From Actinokineospora fastidiosa (GTDB lineage Bacteria > Actinomycetota > Actinomycetes > Mycobacteriales > Pseudonocardiaceae): a stretch of DNA of 64,000 bases. Position numbers and translations under genes: made by a program. The stretch spans positions 1,798,001-1,862,000 of the forward strand of contig NZ_BMRB01000001.1 of the NCBI RefSeq assembly GCF_014648415.1. The letters are read 5' to 3'. Below are positions 24,417 to 32,848 of the stretch, piece after piece. The notes under the pieces were generated by a model. It was not told the origin of the DNA. It was given only the letters and a program-made list of their open reading frames with translations, and ran no database searches. Position 1 is the stretch's first letter; each line of letters opens with the position of its first letter.

Positions 24417-25871
24417 CTAGGCCTTTTCGACAGTGACGACCAGTTCCAGCAGTTCCCGCATCATCCGATCGGCCGCCGAGCGGTCGGGGGCGATACACAC
24501 CGCGCCGAACTTGCCGTATTCGTACAGCGCGCTCAGCAGGTGCAGGACGACGCCGGTCTTGGTGCGATGGTCGTAGTGCAGCGGCGACTCGCGCAGCGCC
24601 GCGATGAGCTGCCGGGGCCGGAGCCCGACCAGCCGGGGGTCGGAGATGCCGTCGGAGGCCTCGTAGACCCGCTCGACGCCGTCGACCATGAGCCTGCCGT
24701 CGGCGTCGGGCAGGACGTCGAGCAGGCTCGTGGCCATGACGAACCCGTGCTTGGTGCCGGTCGAGCGCAGGTTCAGCTCGCACCCGACGAGCCGCCAGCC
24801 GGTCGCGTCGGGGACGGCGAGGAAGTCCACGCCGTAGTCGCCGCGGCGCACGCCCCGCTCGACCAGCTGCTTGCCGACCCGGACGCCGAGGTCCATCACC
24901 GCGGCGCGGTAGGCCGCGTCGGCGGGGAACGAGCTGCCGACGTAGGTCTGGCCGCCGCCGAGGACCTGGTCGTGGGTCGAGACCGCCACCACCTCGTCGC
25001 CGACGATCGTGCCCTGGAAGCTGGGGCTGCGCAGGTCGGCGTCGGCCAGCATCTCCTCGGCGATGGCCCCGGAGCGCCCGATCGCTTCGACGAACTGGTC
25101 CCAGGTGAGCTTGGGGTCGACGAGCGCCGCGGTGGGCAACGCGGCGAGCACGCCCGCGCGGTCGAGCGGGCCGTCCAGGCGCAGCAGGGCGTTCCCCATG
25201 CCCGCGCCGTACTCGGTGCTGCTGAGCTTGAGCACGAAGTCCCGGTGCCCGCGCTCGGCCAGGGCCGCGACGCCCTCGGCGAGGTCTTCGAGCGTGCGGC
25301 ACTCCTCCGTGCCCTCGGCGACCGGCACCCCGGCCGCCTCGAGCAGCCGCCTGCCCTCGGCCTTGGTGCCGAGCGGGATGAATTGCGGCTCGGCCTGGTC
25401 GGTGTCCACGCCGAGCCGCGCGGCCAGCTGCTCAAGGTTCTCGGACGGCTCGAAGGCGCTCAACCAGACCCGCGCGCCCGCCGCGCGCTCGCGCTCGACG
25501 AACTCCGCGATCCGCGCGCGCAGCGCGGCGGCCTCGGCGCTGTCCTCGTCGAGCAGCTTGTCGCTGAGCCACCGGGACGACCGGTCGGCGAGCCCGCCCA
25601 CGACGACCCGGTCCTTAGCGGGCTTCACCCGCCCGTCGTCCTCGTCGGGCAGCAGCCGCAGGAAGTAGTCGACCTGCTCGTCGGCGTCGAGCAGCCCCGG
25701 GGCGGTGACGGTGAACAGCGCGCCGCCGCCGCGGGCGACCACGGACACGATCGCCGCGCCGACGGGCCGTTCCGGGAAGAGGGTGGCGCCGCTGAGCCGC
25801 TCCAGCAACGCGGGGCTGCATTCCCTGCTCTGCACGGAGACGACCGCTGGGTAACCGCTGACGGGAGACAT
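24417..25871 (-). CDS. ATP-grasp ligase, PGM1-like
   Basis: This 484-residue protein resembles the PGM1-type ATP-grasp peptide ligases. Conserved stretches are FVLKLSSTEYGAGMGN, the ligand segment GYGVDFL-type RRGDYGVDFLAVPD, CELNLRSTGTKHGF (metal/ATP residues), and a C-terminal block RLVGLRPRQLIAALRESPLH typical of that subgroup. ATP-grasp ligases join a carboxylate to an amine via an acyl-phosphate. ATG 25871 is placed 11 bases after GAAGGG, and a GTG at 25880 is possible. It is upstream of, and parallel to, the precursor operon but separated by 267 bp, so membership in the pathway is plausible and unproven. Confidence 0.75.
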   Translation of the reverse strand: MSPVSGYPAVVSVQSRECSPALLERLSGATLFPERPVGAAIVSVVARGGGALFTVTAPGLLDADEQVDYFLRLLPDEDDGRVKPAKDRVVVGGLADRSSRWLSDKLLDEDSAEAAALRARIAEFVERERAAGARVWLSAFEPSENLEQLAARLGVDTDQAEPQFIPLGTKAEGRRLLEAAGVPVAEGTEECRTLEDLAEGVAALAERGHRDFVLKLSSTEYGAGMGNALLRLDGPLDRAGVLAALPTAALVDPKLTWDQFVEAIGRSGAIAEEMLADADLRSPSFQGTIVGDEVVAVSTHDQVLGGGQTYVGSSFPADAAYRAAVMDLGVRVGKQLVERGVRRGDYGVDFLAVPDATGWRLVGCELNLRSTGTKHGFVMATSLLDVLPDADGRLMVDGVERVYEASDGISDPRLVGLRPRQLIAALRESPLHYDHRTKTGVVLHLLSALYEYGKFGAVCIAPDRSAADRMMRELLELVVTVEKA

Positions 25872-26026
25872 CGGGCTCACGTCCCTTCGCCGAGGATCTG
25901 CCGTGGGTCATCAGATCGACACGGAACGTTATCAGCCCTGGCGAGCGGCCTGTGACGCGCGCCCCAATTGGTCTCTCCCCGCTGCTGGCGGCCTCTTCGT
26001 GACGAGAAGTCACGTCGCCCGGACAG

Positions 26027-26887
26027 CTACACGCCCATCGGGTGCCAGACGGTCTTGGTCTCCAGGAACGCGCGCAGGCGGGTGATCCCGGGCTCGGCGG
26101 TCCAGTCCGGCTCGGCCGAGCGCAGCACGCGCTTCACCGACCCCGCCGCGGCCCGCTCCAGCTCCGCCCGCAGCTCCTGCGGCGCGCCCACCAGGTCGAC
26201 GGCATTGACGTCGGCGTGCGCGGCCAGCCAGGGGGCCAGCTCCGCGGTGTGTCCGGTGAGGACGTTCACCACGCCACCCGGGACGTCCGATGTGGCCAGC
26301 ACCTCCGCCAGCGTCACCGCGGGCAGCGGCCGGTCCTGGCTCGTCACCACGACCGCCGTGTTGCCGGTCGCGATCACCGGGGCCAGCACGCTCACCAGCC
26401 CCAGCAGCGACGAGCCCTGCGGCGCCAGCACGCCCACCACGCCGGTCGGCTCGGGCAGGGAGAAGGAGAAGTACGGGCCCGCCACCGGGTTCGCCGCGCC
26501 CAGCACGGTCGCGACCTTGTCGGTCCAGCCCGCGTACCAGACCCAGCGGTCGATCGCCGCGTCCACCAGCGCTGCCGCCCGCTTGGCAGGCACGCCCTCG
26601 CCCGCGGCGACCTCGGCGCAGAACTGCTCGCGCCTGCCCTCCAGCATCTCGGCGACCCGGTAGAGCACCTGGCCCCGGTTGTACGCCGTCGCCCGCGACC
26701 ACTTGCCGAACGCGGCCCGCGCGGCCACGACCGCCTCGCGGACGTCCTTGCGCGACGCCTGCGCCGCGTTGGCCAGGAACCGGCCCCTGGCGTCGGTCAC
26801 CGGGTAGGTCCGGCCGGACTCCGAGCGCGGGAACGCCCCGCCGAGGTACAGCTTGTACGTCTTGGACACCGTCAGCCGATCAGACAT
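26027..26887 (-). CDS. Short aldehyde dehydrogenase family protein lacking the catalytic cysteine region
   Basis: This 286-residue protein aligns with only the N-terminal, NAD-binding half of aldehyde dehydrogenases (RSESGRTYPVTDARGRFLANA, then FSFSLPEPTGVVGVLAPQGSSLLGL). It stops before the segment that carries the catalytic Cys, so it cannot act alone as a dehydrogenase. It is not a recent truncation: it has its own start, clean codon use and an 8-bp overlap with the full-length gene upstream. A similar short-plus-long pair next to deoC recurs in actinobacteria, so I infer a regulatory or structural subunit. Confidence 0.8.
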   Translation of the reverse strand: MSDRLTVSKTYKLYLGGAFPRSESGRTYPVTDARGRFLANAAQASRKDVREAVVAARAAFGKWSRATAYNRGQVLYRVAEMLEGRREQFCAEVAAGEGVPAKRAAALVDAAIDRWVWYAGWTDKVATVLGAANPVAGPYFSFSLPEPTGVVGVLAPQGSSLLGLVSVLAPVIATGNTAVVVTSQDRPLPAVTLAEVLATSDVPGGVVNVLTGHTAELAPWLAAHADVNAVDLVGAPQELRAELERAAAGSVKRVLRSAEPDWTAEPGITRLRAFLETKTVWHPMGV

Positions 26888-28310
26888 CTAGGTACGCCTC
26901 CAGACCCGCGCGGCCGCCCTCGCGGCCGAAGCCCGACTCCTGGTACCCGCCGAACGGCGCGGTCGGGTCGAACCGGTTGAACGTGTTGGCCCACACCACG
27001 CCCGCGCGCATGCGGTCGGCCATCCACAGGATGCGCGAGCCCTTCTCCGTCCAGATGCCCGCGGACAGCCCGTACGGGGTGTTGTTGGCCTTGGCGACGG
27101 CCTCGTCCGGGGTGCGGAAGGTCAGCACGGACAGCACCGGGCCGAAGATCTCCTCGCGGGCGATCCGCATGGCCTGGCTGACGTTGGCGAACACCGTCGG
27201 GGCGAAGAAGTAGCCCTTCTCCGGCACCGGGCACGGCGAGGTCCAGCGCTCGGCGCCCTCGGACTCACCGGAGGCGACCAGCTCCTTGATCCTGGCGAGC
27301 TGCTCGCCGGAGTTGATCGCGCCGACGTCGGTGTTCTTGTCCAACGGGTCGCCGACGCGCAGCGTGGACACCCGCGTGCGCAGCTTGGCCAGCAGCTCGT
27401 CGGCCACCGACTCCTGCACCAGCAGGCGGGACCCGGCGCAGCAGACGTGGCCCTGGTTGAAGAAGATCCCGTTGACGATGCCCTCGACGGCCTGGTCGAG
27501 CGGCGCGTCGTCGAAGACAACGTTGGCCGCCTTGCCGCCCAGCTCCAGCGTCAGCTTCTTGCCCGTGCCCGCCAGCGACCGCTGGATGACCTTGCCGACC
27601 TCGGTCGACCCGGTGAACGCGACCTTGTCGACGCCCGGGTGGTTGACCAGCTCGGCGCCGACATCGCCCGCGCCGGGCAGGATGTTGACCACGCCCGGCG
27701 GCAGCTCGGCCTGCTGGATGATCTCGGCGAGCACCAGCGCCGTCAGCGGGGTGGTCTCGGCAGGCTTGAGCACGACGGTGTTCCCGCAGGCCAGCGCGGG
27801 CGCGATCTTCCACGCCGCCATCAGCAGCGGGAAGTTCCACGGGATGACCTGGCCCGCGACGCCCAGCGGCCGGGGGCCGGGGCCGTAGCCCGCGTAGTCG
27901 AGCTTGTCGGCCCAGCCCGCGTGGTAGAAGAAGTGCGCCGAGGCGGTCGGCACGTCGACGTCGCGCGACTCCTTGATCGGCTTGCCGTTGTCCAGGCTCT
28001 CCAGCACGGCCAGCTCGCGGGCGCGCTCGGCGATCATCCGGGCGATCCGGTAGATGTACTTGGCGCGCTCGGCCCCGGGCATGCGGCCCCAGACCTTGTC
28101 GTAGGCGCGGCGCGCTGCCTTCACGGCCCGGTCGACATCGGCGGCGCTCGCGGTGGAGACCTCGGCGAGCACCTCCTCGGTGGCCGGGTTGACCGACTTC
28201 AGCGGCTCGCCCCCGCCCTCGACGAACTGCCCGTCGAGGAACATCCGGTAGCTCGGCTTGAGGTTGGCGATGGCCCGCGACTCGGGCGCGGGCGCGTAGT
28301 CCCAGGTCAT
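26880..28310 (-). CDS. Aldehyde dehydrogenase
   Basis: This 476-residue full-length enzyme has the cofactor motif PWNFPLLMAAWKIAPALACG near residues 158-177, FTGSTEVGK near residues 233-241, the general-base Glu in LELGGKAANVV, and the catalytic Cys in NQGHVCCAGSR. It oxidises an aldehyde to the acid with NAD(P)+. It lies three bases after deoC, whose product acetaldehyde is a natural substrate, so the operon deoC-aldh-short aldh probably channels deoxyribose 5-phosphate carbon to acetate. Confidence 0.92.
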   Translation of the reverse strand: MTWDYAPAPESRAIANLKPSYRMFLDGQFVEGGGEPLKSVNPATEEVLAEVSTASAADVDRAVKAARRAYDKVWGRMPGAERAKYIYRIARMIAERARELAVLESLDNGKPIKESRDVDVPTASAHFFYHAGWADKLDYAGYGPGPRPLGVAGQVIPWNFPLLMAAWKIAPALACGNTVVLKPAETTPLTALVLAEIIQQAELPPGVVNILPGAGDVGAELVNHPGVDKVAFTGSTEVGKVIQRSLAGTGKKLTLELGGKAANVVFDDAPLDQAVEGIVNGIFFNQGHVCCAGSRLLVQESVADELLAKLRTRVSTLRVGDPLDKNTDVGAINSGEQLARIKELVASGESEGAERWTSPCPVPEKGYFFAPTVFANVSQAMRIAREEIFGPVLSVLTFRTPDEAVAKANNTPYGLSAGIWTEKGSRILWMADRMRAGVVWANTFNRFDPTAPFGGYQESGFGREGGRAGLEAYLDV

Positions 28311-28313
28311 GGT

Positions 28314-29276
28314 TCAGTCCACCGTCACGTAGTCGGGGCCGCTGTAGTGGCCCGCCAGTTGGGTGCGCCGCTGCATCAGCAGGTCGTTGAGCAGGCTGGA
28401 GGCGCCGAAGCGGAACAGGTGCGGGTCCAGCCACGCCGGGCCTGCGACCTCGTGCACGGCCACCAGGTAGCGGATCGCGTCCTTGGTCGTGCGGATGCCG
28501 CCCGCGGGCTTCACGCCCCGGTGCTCGCCGGTCGCGGCGTGCCAGTCGTGGACGGCCTGCAGCATCACGTGCGTCACCGGCAGCGTCGCCGCCGGCGACA
28601 CCTTGCCGGTGGAGGTCTTGATGAAGTCGCCGCCCGCGAGCAGCGCCAGCCAGGACGCGCGGCGGACGTTGTCGTAGGTGGCCAGCTCGCCGGTCTCCAG
28701 GATGACCTTGAGGTGGGCGGACCCGCAGGCCGCCTTGACCGCCCGGATCTCCTCGAAGACCCGCATGTACTTCCCGGAGAGGAACGCGCCCCGGTCGATG
28801 ACCATGTCGATCTCGGTGGCCCCGGCCTCGACGGCCATCCGGGTGTCCTCGAGCTTGATCGACAGGCTGGAGCGGCCGGAGGGGAAGGCGGTGGCGACGC
28901 TGGCGATGCCGATGTCGGCGCCGTCGAGCGCCTTGACCGCGGTGGCGACCATGTCCGGGTAGACGCAGACCGCGCCGACCTGCGGGACGTCCGGGAAATC
29001 GGGGTCGGGCCTGCGCGCCTTGGCGCAGAGCGAGCGCACCTTGCCCTCGGTGTCGGCGCCCTCCAGGGTCGTCAGGTCGACCATGGAGATCGCGGTGTCG
29101 ATCGCCCAGAGCTTGCTGTCCTTCTTGATGCTGCGCGTGGCCAGCCCGGCGGCGCGCTGCTCGACCCCCACCTGGTCGACCCCCGGCAGCCCGTGCAGGA
29201 AGCGCCGCAACGCGGTGTCGTCGCGGGTGGCGTCGGCGAACTCGGGTGGAGCGGCCGTGGTCTGGACGTCGGACAT
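28314..29276 (-). CDS. deoC: Deoxyribose-phosphate aldolase
   Basis: This 320-residue cytosolic enzyme splits 2-deoxyribose 5-phosphate into glyceraldehyde 3-phosphate and acetaldehyde. The catalytic triad is visible: Asp157 in EIDMVI, the Schiff-base Lys220 in DFIKTSTGK and Lys256 in GVKPAGG. It is longer than the E. coli enzyme (259) because of an N-terminal extension, as in other actinobacterial copies. It is first in a three-gene unit with two aldehyde dehydrogenase genes and completes the catabolic branch begun by deoA and deoD. Confidence 0.95.
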   Translation of the reverse strand: MSDVQTTAAPPEFADATRDDTALRRFLHGLPGVDQVGVEQRAAGLATRSIKKDSKLWAIDTAISMVDLTTLEGADTEGKVRSLCAKARRPDPDFPDVPQVGAVCVYPDMVATAVKALDGADIGIASVATAFPSGRSSLSIKLEDTRMAVEAGATEIDMVIDRGAFLSGKYMRVFEEIRAVKAACGSAHLKVILETGELATYDNVRRASWLALLAGGDFIKTSTGKVSPAATLPVTHVMLQAVHDWHAATGEHRGVKPAGGIRTTKDAIRYLVAVHEVAGPAWLDPHLFRFGASSLLNDLLMQRRTQLAGHYSGPDYVTVD

Positions 29277-29318
29277 ACCGACGAGTCTAGGCCGCGATTA
29301 CCCGTGCGTAGCGCGGGC

Positions 29319-29960
29319 TCAGTCCTCGATCTCCTCGACGTCGCCGTGCTTGCGCCGCTTCGGCTTGCGCGTCGGCTTGACCTCGACGCCGCCCATCATG
29401 GCGAACCCGGTGACGCGCACGACCGGCGCGCCGGGCGGGCCCTGGGTGTAGACCTTGTTCTCGAACCCGCCCATGAAGCCCGCGCCCGTGACGTGCACGG
29501 TGACGCCCTCCGGCACCCGGACCTCGACCCCGCCCATCAGGGCGAACGCCTGGATGACGGTCTCCTGCGCCTCGAAGCTGGCGTGCGTGAGGTCGATCTC
29601 CACCCCGCCCATGATGGCCACGGCGCTGAAGGTGGGCGGGATGGTCCACGGGCCGTTGCGCTCGGAGCCGGACATGATCGCGATGGCGCTGGAGGACGTG
29701 CCGCGCCCGCCGATGCGCGGGGACGTCGCCGGGGCGGCCGCGGGGACGGGCCGGACGTGCGTGCCGGGCAGGTCGCGGATCAGCGGGACGAGGTCGCCGT
29801 AGGTCTTGGCCGCGTACACCTGGTCGAGGCGTTCCTCCAGCTCACCGACCGTCAGCCTGCCCTCGGCCATCGCGTCGTGCAGGATCTTCGCGAAGCGTTC
29901 CCGGTCGGCGTTGGACGCGCGCATCTCGTGCGGACCGGGGACGGCGGGCAGGTCACTCAC
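29319..29960 (-). CDS. DUF1707 protein with a LiaF-like beta-rich C-terminal domain
   Basis: This 213-residue protein has an N-terminal DUF1707 domain (MRASNADRERFAKILHDAM to DLVPLIRDL). A C-terminal beta-rich region contains three repeats of the pattern A-x-MGGVE (SAVAIMGGVEIDL, FALMGGVEVRVP, FAMMGGVEV), resembling LiaF-type sensor proteins. There is no membrane span here, although many DUF1707 proteins have one. The GTG at 29960 (reading SDLPAVPGPHEMRAS) is used because the family starts about there. It may sense envelope stress, an inference from the LiaF-like region only. Confidence 0.78.
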   Translation of the reverse strand: MSDLPAVPGPHEMRASNADRERFAKILHDAMAEGRLTVGELEERLDQVYAAKTYGDLVPLIRDLPGTHVRPVPAAAPATSPRIGGRGTSSSAIAIMSGSERNGPWTIPPTFSAVAIMGGVEIDLTHASFEAQETVIQAFALMGGVEVRVPEGVTVHVTGAGFMGGFENKVYTQGPPGAPVVRVTGFAMMGGVEVKPTRKPKRRKHGDVEEIED

Positions 29961-30002
29961 GGGGGTGAGCCTAGCGGCTCCGCCGCCGATACAGTCGCGT
30001 TC

Positions 30003-30779
30003 ATGACGCAGCCGCCGTCCTTCCGCGCGGAGAAGACCGACGACGCCCAGCTCGCCCGGCTCGTGGAGGTGCTCGACCGGCAGGCGGCGACGCCCGGCGT
30101 GACCCGCCTGCGGGCGTGGGCGCAGGACGCCCTCGCGGTGCGTCCGGGCGAGCGCGCGCTGGACATCGGCTCGGGCACGGGCTCGGAGGTCGCCGCCCTG
30201 CGTGCGGCCGGGGCGGACGCGGTCGGCGTGGAGCCGAACGCGGGCATGCGCGCGGTCGCGGCGGCCCGCCACGGCGACCACTTCGTCGACGGCGACGCCC
30301 TCGCCCTCCCGTTCGCCGACGCGTCGTTCGACGTGGTCCGCTGCGAGCGCGTGTTCCAGCACCTCGCGGACCCGGCGGGGGCGGCGCGCGAGATCGCCCG
30401 CGTCCTGCGTCCCGGCGGGCGGACCGCGGTCCTCGACAGCGACTGGGCCACGGCCATCACCCATCCCGGCGACCCGGAGGTGGTGGCCGCGTTCATGGGC
30501 ACGATGCTGGGGTTCAGCGCCAACCCGTACGCCGCTCGGCGGCTGCCGGGCCAGCTGACGGCGGCGGGCCTGCGGGTGACCGACATCGGCTCCCAGGCCC
30601 TCATCCAGCCGGGCATCGACACCGAACTGCTCGCGATGGCCCTCGGCGCGGCGATCGCCCAGGGCGCCATCACCGAGCCCCAGCGCGACCGCTTCCTGGA
30701 AGACCTGCGCGCGGGCGAGGCCGCTGGCGACTTCCACATGTCCGTGACCATGTTCGCGGTCATCGCCGTCCGCGACTAG
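30003..30779 (+). CDS. Class I SAM-dependent methyltransferase
   Basis: This 258-residue protein has the Rossmann motif [16 protein letters not shown] near residues 53-67, followed by the acidic SAM loop VGVEPNAGM, motif [17 protein letters not shown] and post-motif [16 protein letters not shown]. It resembles UbiE/COQ5-type methyltransferases acting on small molecules. The start is at the ATG after a weak GC-poor promoter region shared with the divergent DUF1707 gene. Only 10 bp separate it from upp, so the two are probably co-transcribed. The substrate is unknown. Confidence 0.88.
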   Translation: MTQPPSFRAEKTDDAQLARLVEVLDRQAATPGVTRLRAWAQDALAVRPGERALDIGSGTGSEVAALRAAGADAVGVEPNAGMRAVAAARHGDHFVDGDALALPFADASFDVVRCERVFQHLADPAGAAREIARVLRPGGRTAVLDSDWATAITHPGDPEVVAAFMGTMLGFSANPYAARRLPGQLTAAGLRVTDIGSQALIQPGIDTELLAMALGAAIAQGAITEPQRDRFLEDLRAGEAAGDFHMSVTMFAVIAVRD

Positions 30780-30789
30780 ATTCCCGCGG

Positions 30790-31413
30790 ATGGACGTCCG
30801 CACAGTCGACCACCCCCTGGCCAAATCCCGCCTCACCGTGATGCGCGACGCGCGGACCGACAACGCCACCTTCCGCGCGGCCCTGCACGAACTCACGGTC
30901 ATGCTGGTCTACGAGGCCACCCGCGACGCCCCCCTGCGCAGCGAGCGCATCCACACCCCCGTGGCGCGCACGGAGGGCTACTGGCTGGCCAACCCGCCGC
31001 TGCTGGTCCCGGTCCTGCGCGCGGGCCTGGGCATGGCCGACCAGGCCCACCGGCTGATCCCGGAGGCCCAGATGGGCTTCGTCGGCCTGGCGCGCGACGA
31101 GGAGACCCTGCAGCCGACGCCGTACATGGAGTCATTGCCGGAATCCCTCGCGAATCGCCCGGTATTCGTGCTGGACCCGATGTTGGCAACCGGCGGTTCA
31201 ATGGCTTACACGATTCGTCTGTTGGTCGAACGCGGCGCCGTCGACGTAACCGCCATCTGTGTTCTCGCGGCCCCGGAGGGGGTTCAGCACCTGGCGGACT
31301 CGGGTCTTCCGGTGCGGCTGGTGACGGCGAGCATCGATGAGCGGCTGAACGACTCCGGCTTCATCGTCCCGGGCCTGGGCGACGCCGGTGACCGCCAGTA
31401 CGGAGCGGTTTAG
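30790..31413 (+). CDS. upp: Uracil phosphoribosyltransferase
   Basis: This 207-residue enzyme makes UMP from uracil and PRPP. The PRPP-binding motif is [17 protein letters not shown] near residues 125-141, and the uracil-binding C-terminal segment is [14 protein letters not shown]. The length matches the family. It recovers the uracil formed by deoxyuridine phosphorolysis through deoA after cdd, so it joins the pyrimidine branch of the window. In mycobacteria it sits near deoD and pmmB; here they are about 14 kb apart. Confidence 0.96.
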   Translation: MDVRTVDHPLAKSRLTVMRDARTDNATFRAALHELTVMLVYEATRDAPLRSERIHTPVARTEGYWLANPPLLVPVLRAGLGMADQAHRLIPEAQMGFVGLARDEETLQPTPYMESLPESLANRPVFVLDPMLATGGSMAYTIRLLVERGAVDVTAICVLAAPEGVQHLADSGLPVRLVTASIDERLNDSGFIVPGLGDAGDRQYGAV

Positions 31414-31585
31414 CGAGTCGATTCCTCTCCTCGGGTGACCAGCGGGAGCTGCCTGCCGGGGTCTTCCGCCCGTCCGCGGTGACCGAATCCCTGGCGGTTA
31501 GTCCGTTGATGGTCGGTGATCCCCGCAAGAACCGGCTCGAGGCTCTTGGCGCGGGCGTTCGCCTCGGTCAGCGCTAGAGTGCGGC

Positions 31586-32125
31586 GTGCGCCTCATCGTT
31601 CTCGCCCTGGCTGCCCTGGCCGTCACCGCAGGCTGCTCGGCGTCGCCCGAAGTCGAGCCGACCAGGGAGGCGCCGCAGTCCACCGCTATGACCACCACGA
31701 CCACCACGGCGCCGACGAGTGCAGCACCGGTCGAGATCGTGTCGTTCGCGGGCAAGGGGTGCGAACTGATCGGCCCGGACCTGCTCGCCGAACTCGATAT
31801 CAACGTCAGTGGCGCGTCCAAGGGTGTGGCCGTCTGCATGTGGGACGACCCGGAGACCAAGCGGCGGCTGATGGTGCGGCTGATCGGCGACCATGACCCG
31901 CTTCTGGAGGTGCGCGGCGCCCCCAATCCCGTCGACTCCGCCGTCGGCGGCTTCCCGGCCAAGCACGTGCCCGAAGGCCGGGACAACCTCTGCGACATCT
32001 ACGTCCGCACCGCCCCCGAACAGGGCTTCGCCGCGGCCTACGGAATCATGGACGGCACCGTTGACGACCTGTGCGCGGGCGCGGTCAGGGCGGCGGAACA
32101 GGTGGCCGAGAAGATCAAGGGGTGA
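31586..32125 (+). CDS. DUF3558 lipoprotein
   Basis: This 179-residue lipoprotein has a signal peptide with lipobox VTAGC (lipidated Cys near residue 17), a Thr-rich spacer (MTTTTTTAPTSA) and the DUF3558 domain: GKGCELIGPDLLAEL, VAVCMWDDPETKRRL, DNLCDIYVRTAPEQGF and a final DDLCAGAVRAAEQVAEK. Cys pairs suggest disulfides outside the membrane. Function is unknown for the family. A second full paralogue begins 208 bp downstream, and a decayed lipobox fragment lies between them. Confidence 0.85.
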   Translation: MRLIVLALAALAVTAGCSASPEVEPTREAPQSTAMTTTTTTAPTSAAPVEIVSFAGKGCELIGPDLLAELDINVSGASKGVAVCMWDDPETKRRLMVRLIGDHDPLLEVRGAPNPVDSAVGGFPAKHVPEGRDNLCDIYVRTAPEQGFAAAYGIMDGTVDDLCAGAVRAAEQVAEKIKG

Positions 32126-32229
32126 CGGCCTGCTCCGGGTCGCCGACCACGGCGCCCCCTGCCGGCACGACGCCTGCCACCGAGACGACGACCACCGCGG
32201 GTCCGGCTGCATGTCTCGGGGGTGCCTGA
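32122..32229 (+). pseudogene. Remnant of a third DUF3558-like lipoprotein
   Basis: Starting with a GTG that overlaps the previous stop, a 35-residue frame reads like the beginning of a DUF3558 lipoprotein: a VTACSGSP lipobox-like start, then a Thr/Pro/Ala-rich spacer (TTPATETTTTAGPAA). It stops before any DUF3558 domain and has no signal-peptide hydrophobic core. It is most simply a truncated copy from tandem duplication. Confidence 0.5.
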
Positions 32230-32332
32230 CTGCACCCGATCCGGTTGTTTCACGGAGCGGAGGACCGCGTTGGGGCCGGTGCGCGCTTCGCGAACGCGGT
32301 GACCCCCGCCCCAGGCCGGTATAACACCAAGG

Positions 32333-32821
32333 GTGTCACGAATCCTTCTCGCTGTCGCGGCCATGACCGTCGTCGCGGGTTGCTCGTCCGAGCAGCAGGC
32401 CGCCGCCCCGCCGCCGAGCACGGCCAGTCCCGTCGAGGTCGCGTCGATGGCGGGCAAGGAGTGCGACCTTGTCAGCAAGGACCTGCTGAGCGAGGTCGAC
32501 ATCGCCGTCGCGGGCCAGCGCCAGGATTCCGTCTGCTTGTGGGACGACGCGATGACCAGGCGCACGCTGGGACTCCGGCTCATCGCCGACCACGACCCGC
32601 ACATGGAGGTTCAGGAGCCCAACGCCGTCACCACCGACATCGCGGGCTTCTCCGCCAGGCACATCGCTGAAGGCCGGGACCGGATGTGCGATGTCTACGT
32701 CCGCACCGCCCCCGAACAGGGCTTCAGCGTGAGCTACGGGGTCATGGACGGCGCCGCCGACGACCTCTGCGCGGGCGCGCTCAAGGTGGCCGAGCACTTC
32801 GCTCGGCAGATCCAGGGCTGA
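32333..32821 (+). CDS. DUF3558 lipoprotein (paralogue)
   Basis: This 162-residue lipoprotein is a paralogue of the gene at 31586. The lipobox is VVAGC (Cys near residue 17) and the spacer is shorter. Domain blocks correspond one to one: GKECDLVSKDLLSEV, DSVCLWDDAMTRRTL, DRMCDVYVRTAPEQGF and DDLCAGALKVAEHFA. The stretch VRTAPEQGF is identical in both copies, consistent with tandem duplication. The stop touches the operator of the downstream antitoxin/Doc-like pair. Confidence 0.85.
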   Translation: MSRILLAVAAMTVVAGCSSEQQAAAPPPSTASPVEVASMAGKECDLVSKDLLSEVDIAVAGQRQDSVCLWDDAMTRRTLGLRLIADHDPHMEVQEPNAVTTDIAGFSARHIAEGRDRMCDVYVRTAPEQGFSVSYGVMDGAADDLCAGALKVAEHFARQIQG

Positions 32822-32841
32822 CTGGTACCAAACTGGTACCA
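32821..32841. promoter_or_regulatory. Operator with two TGGTACCA palindromes upstream of the antitoxin gene
   Basis: TGGTACCA occurs at 32823-32830 and again at 32834-32841 with an 11-bp period, about one helical turn. Ribbon-helix-helix antitoxins bind such in-phase repeats cooperatively. The sites end seven bases before the antitoxin start at 32849, so autoregulation is the likely role. Confidence 0.7.
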
Positions 32842-32848
32842 TCCCTCC

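Noticed and set aside
15596-25871. Classic lanthipeptide or thiopeptide cluster
   Set aside because: No elimination domain, cyclase, YcaO or Ser/Thr/Cys-rich core is present.
15596-25871. Aminopyruvatide-type pathway (B12 radical SAM, MNIO and methyltransferase acting on C-terminal Asp)
   Set aside because: The enzymes overlap partly, but the peptide here ends in FG, not Asp, and there is an additional LanB-like protein and M50 protease. I keep it only as a weaker alternative.
27447-30002. Very long open frame on the + strand antisense to the aldehyde dehydrogenase and deoC genes
   Set aside because: It is the usual GC-bias shadow: low-complexity Arg/Gly/Val/His peptide, no ribosome-binding site, and the opposite strand carries clear enzymes. 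Only its last part (30003-30779) is real, as a methyltransferase gene.
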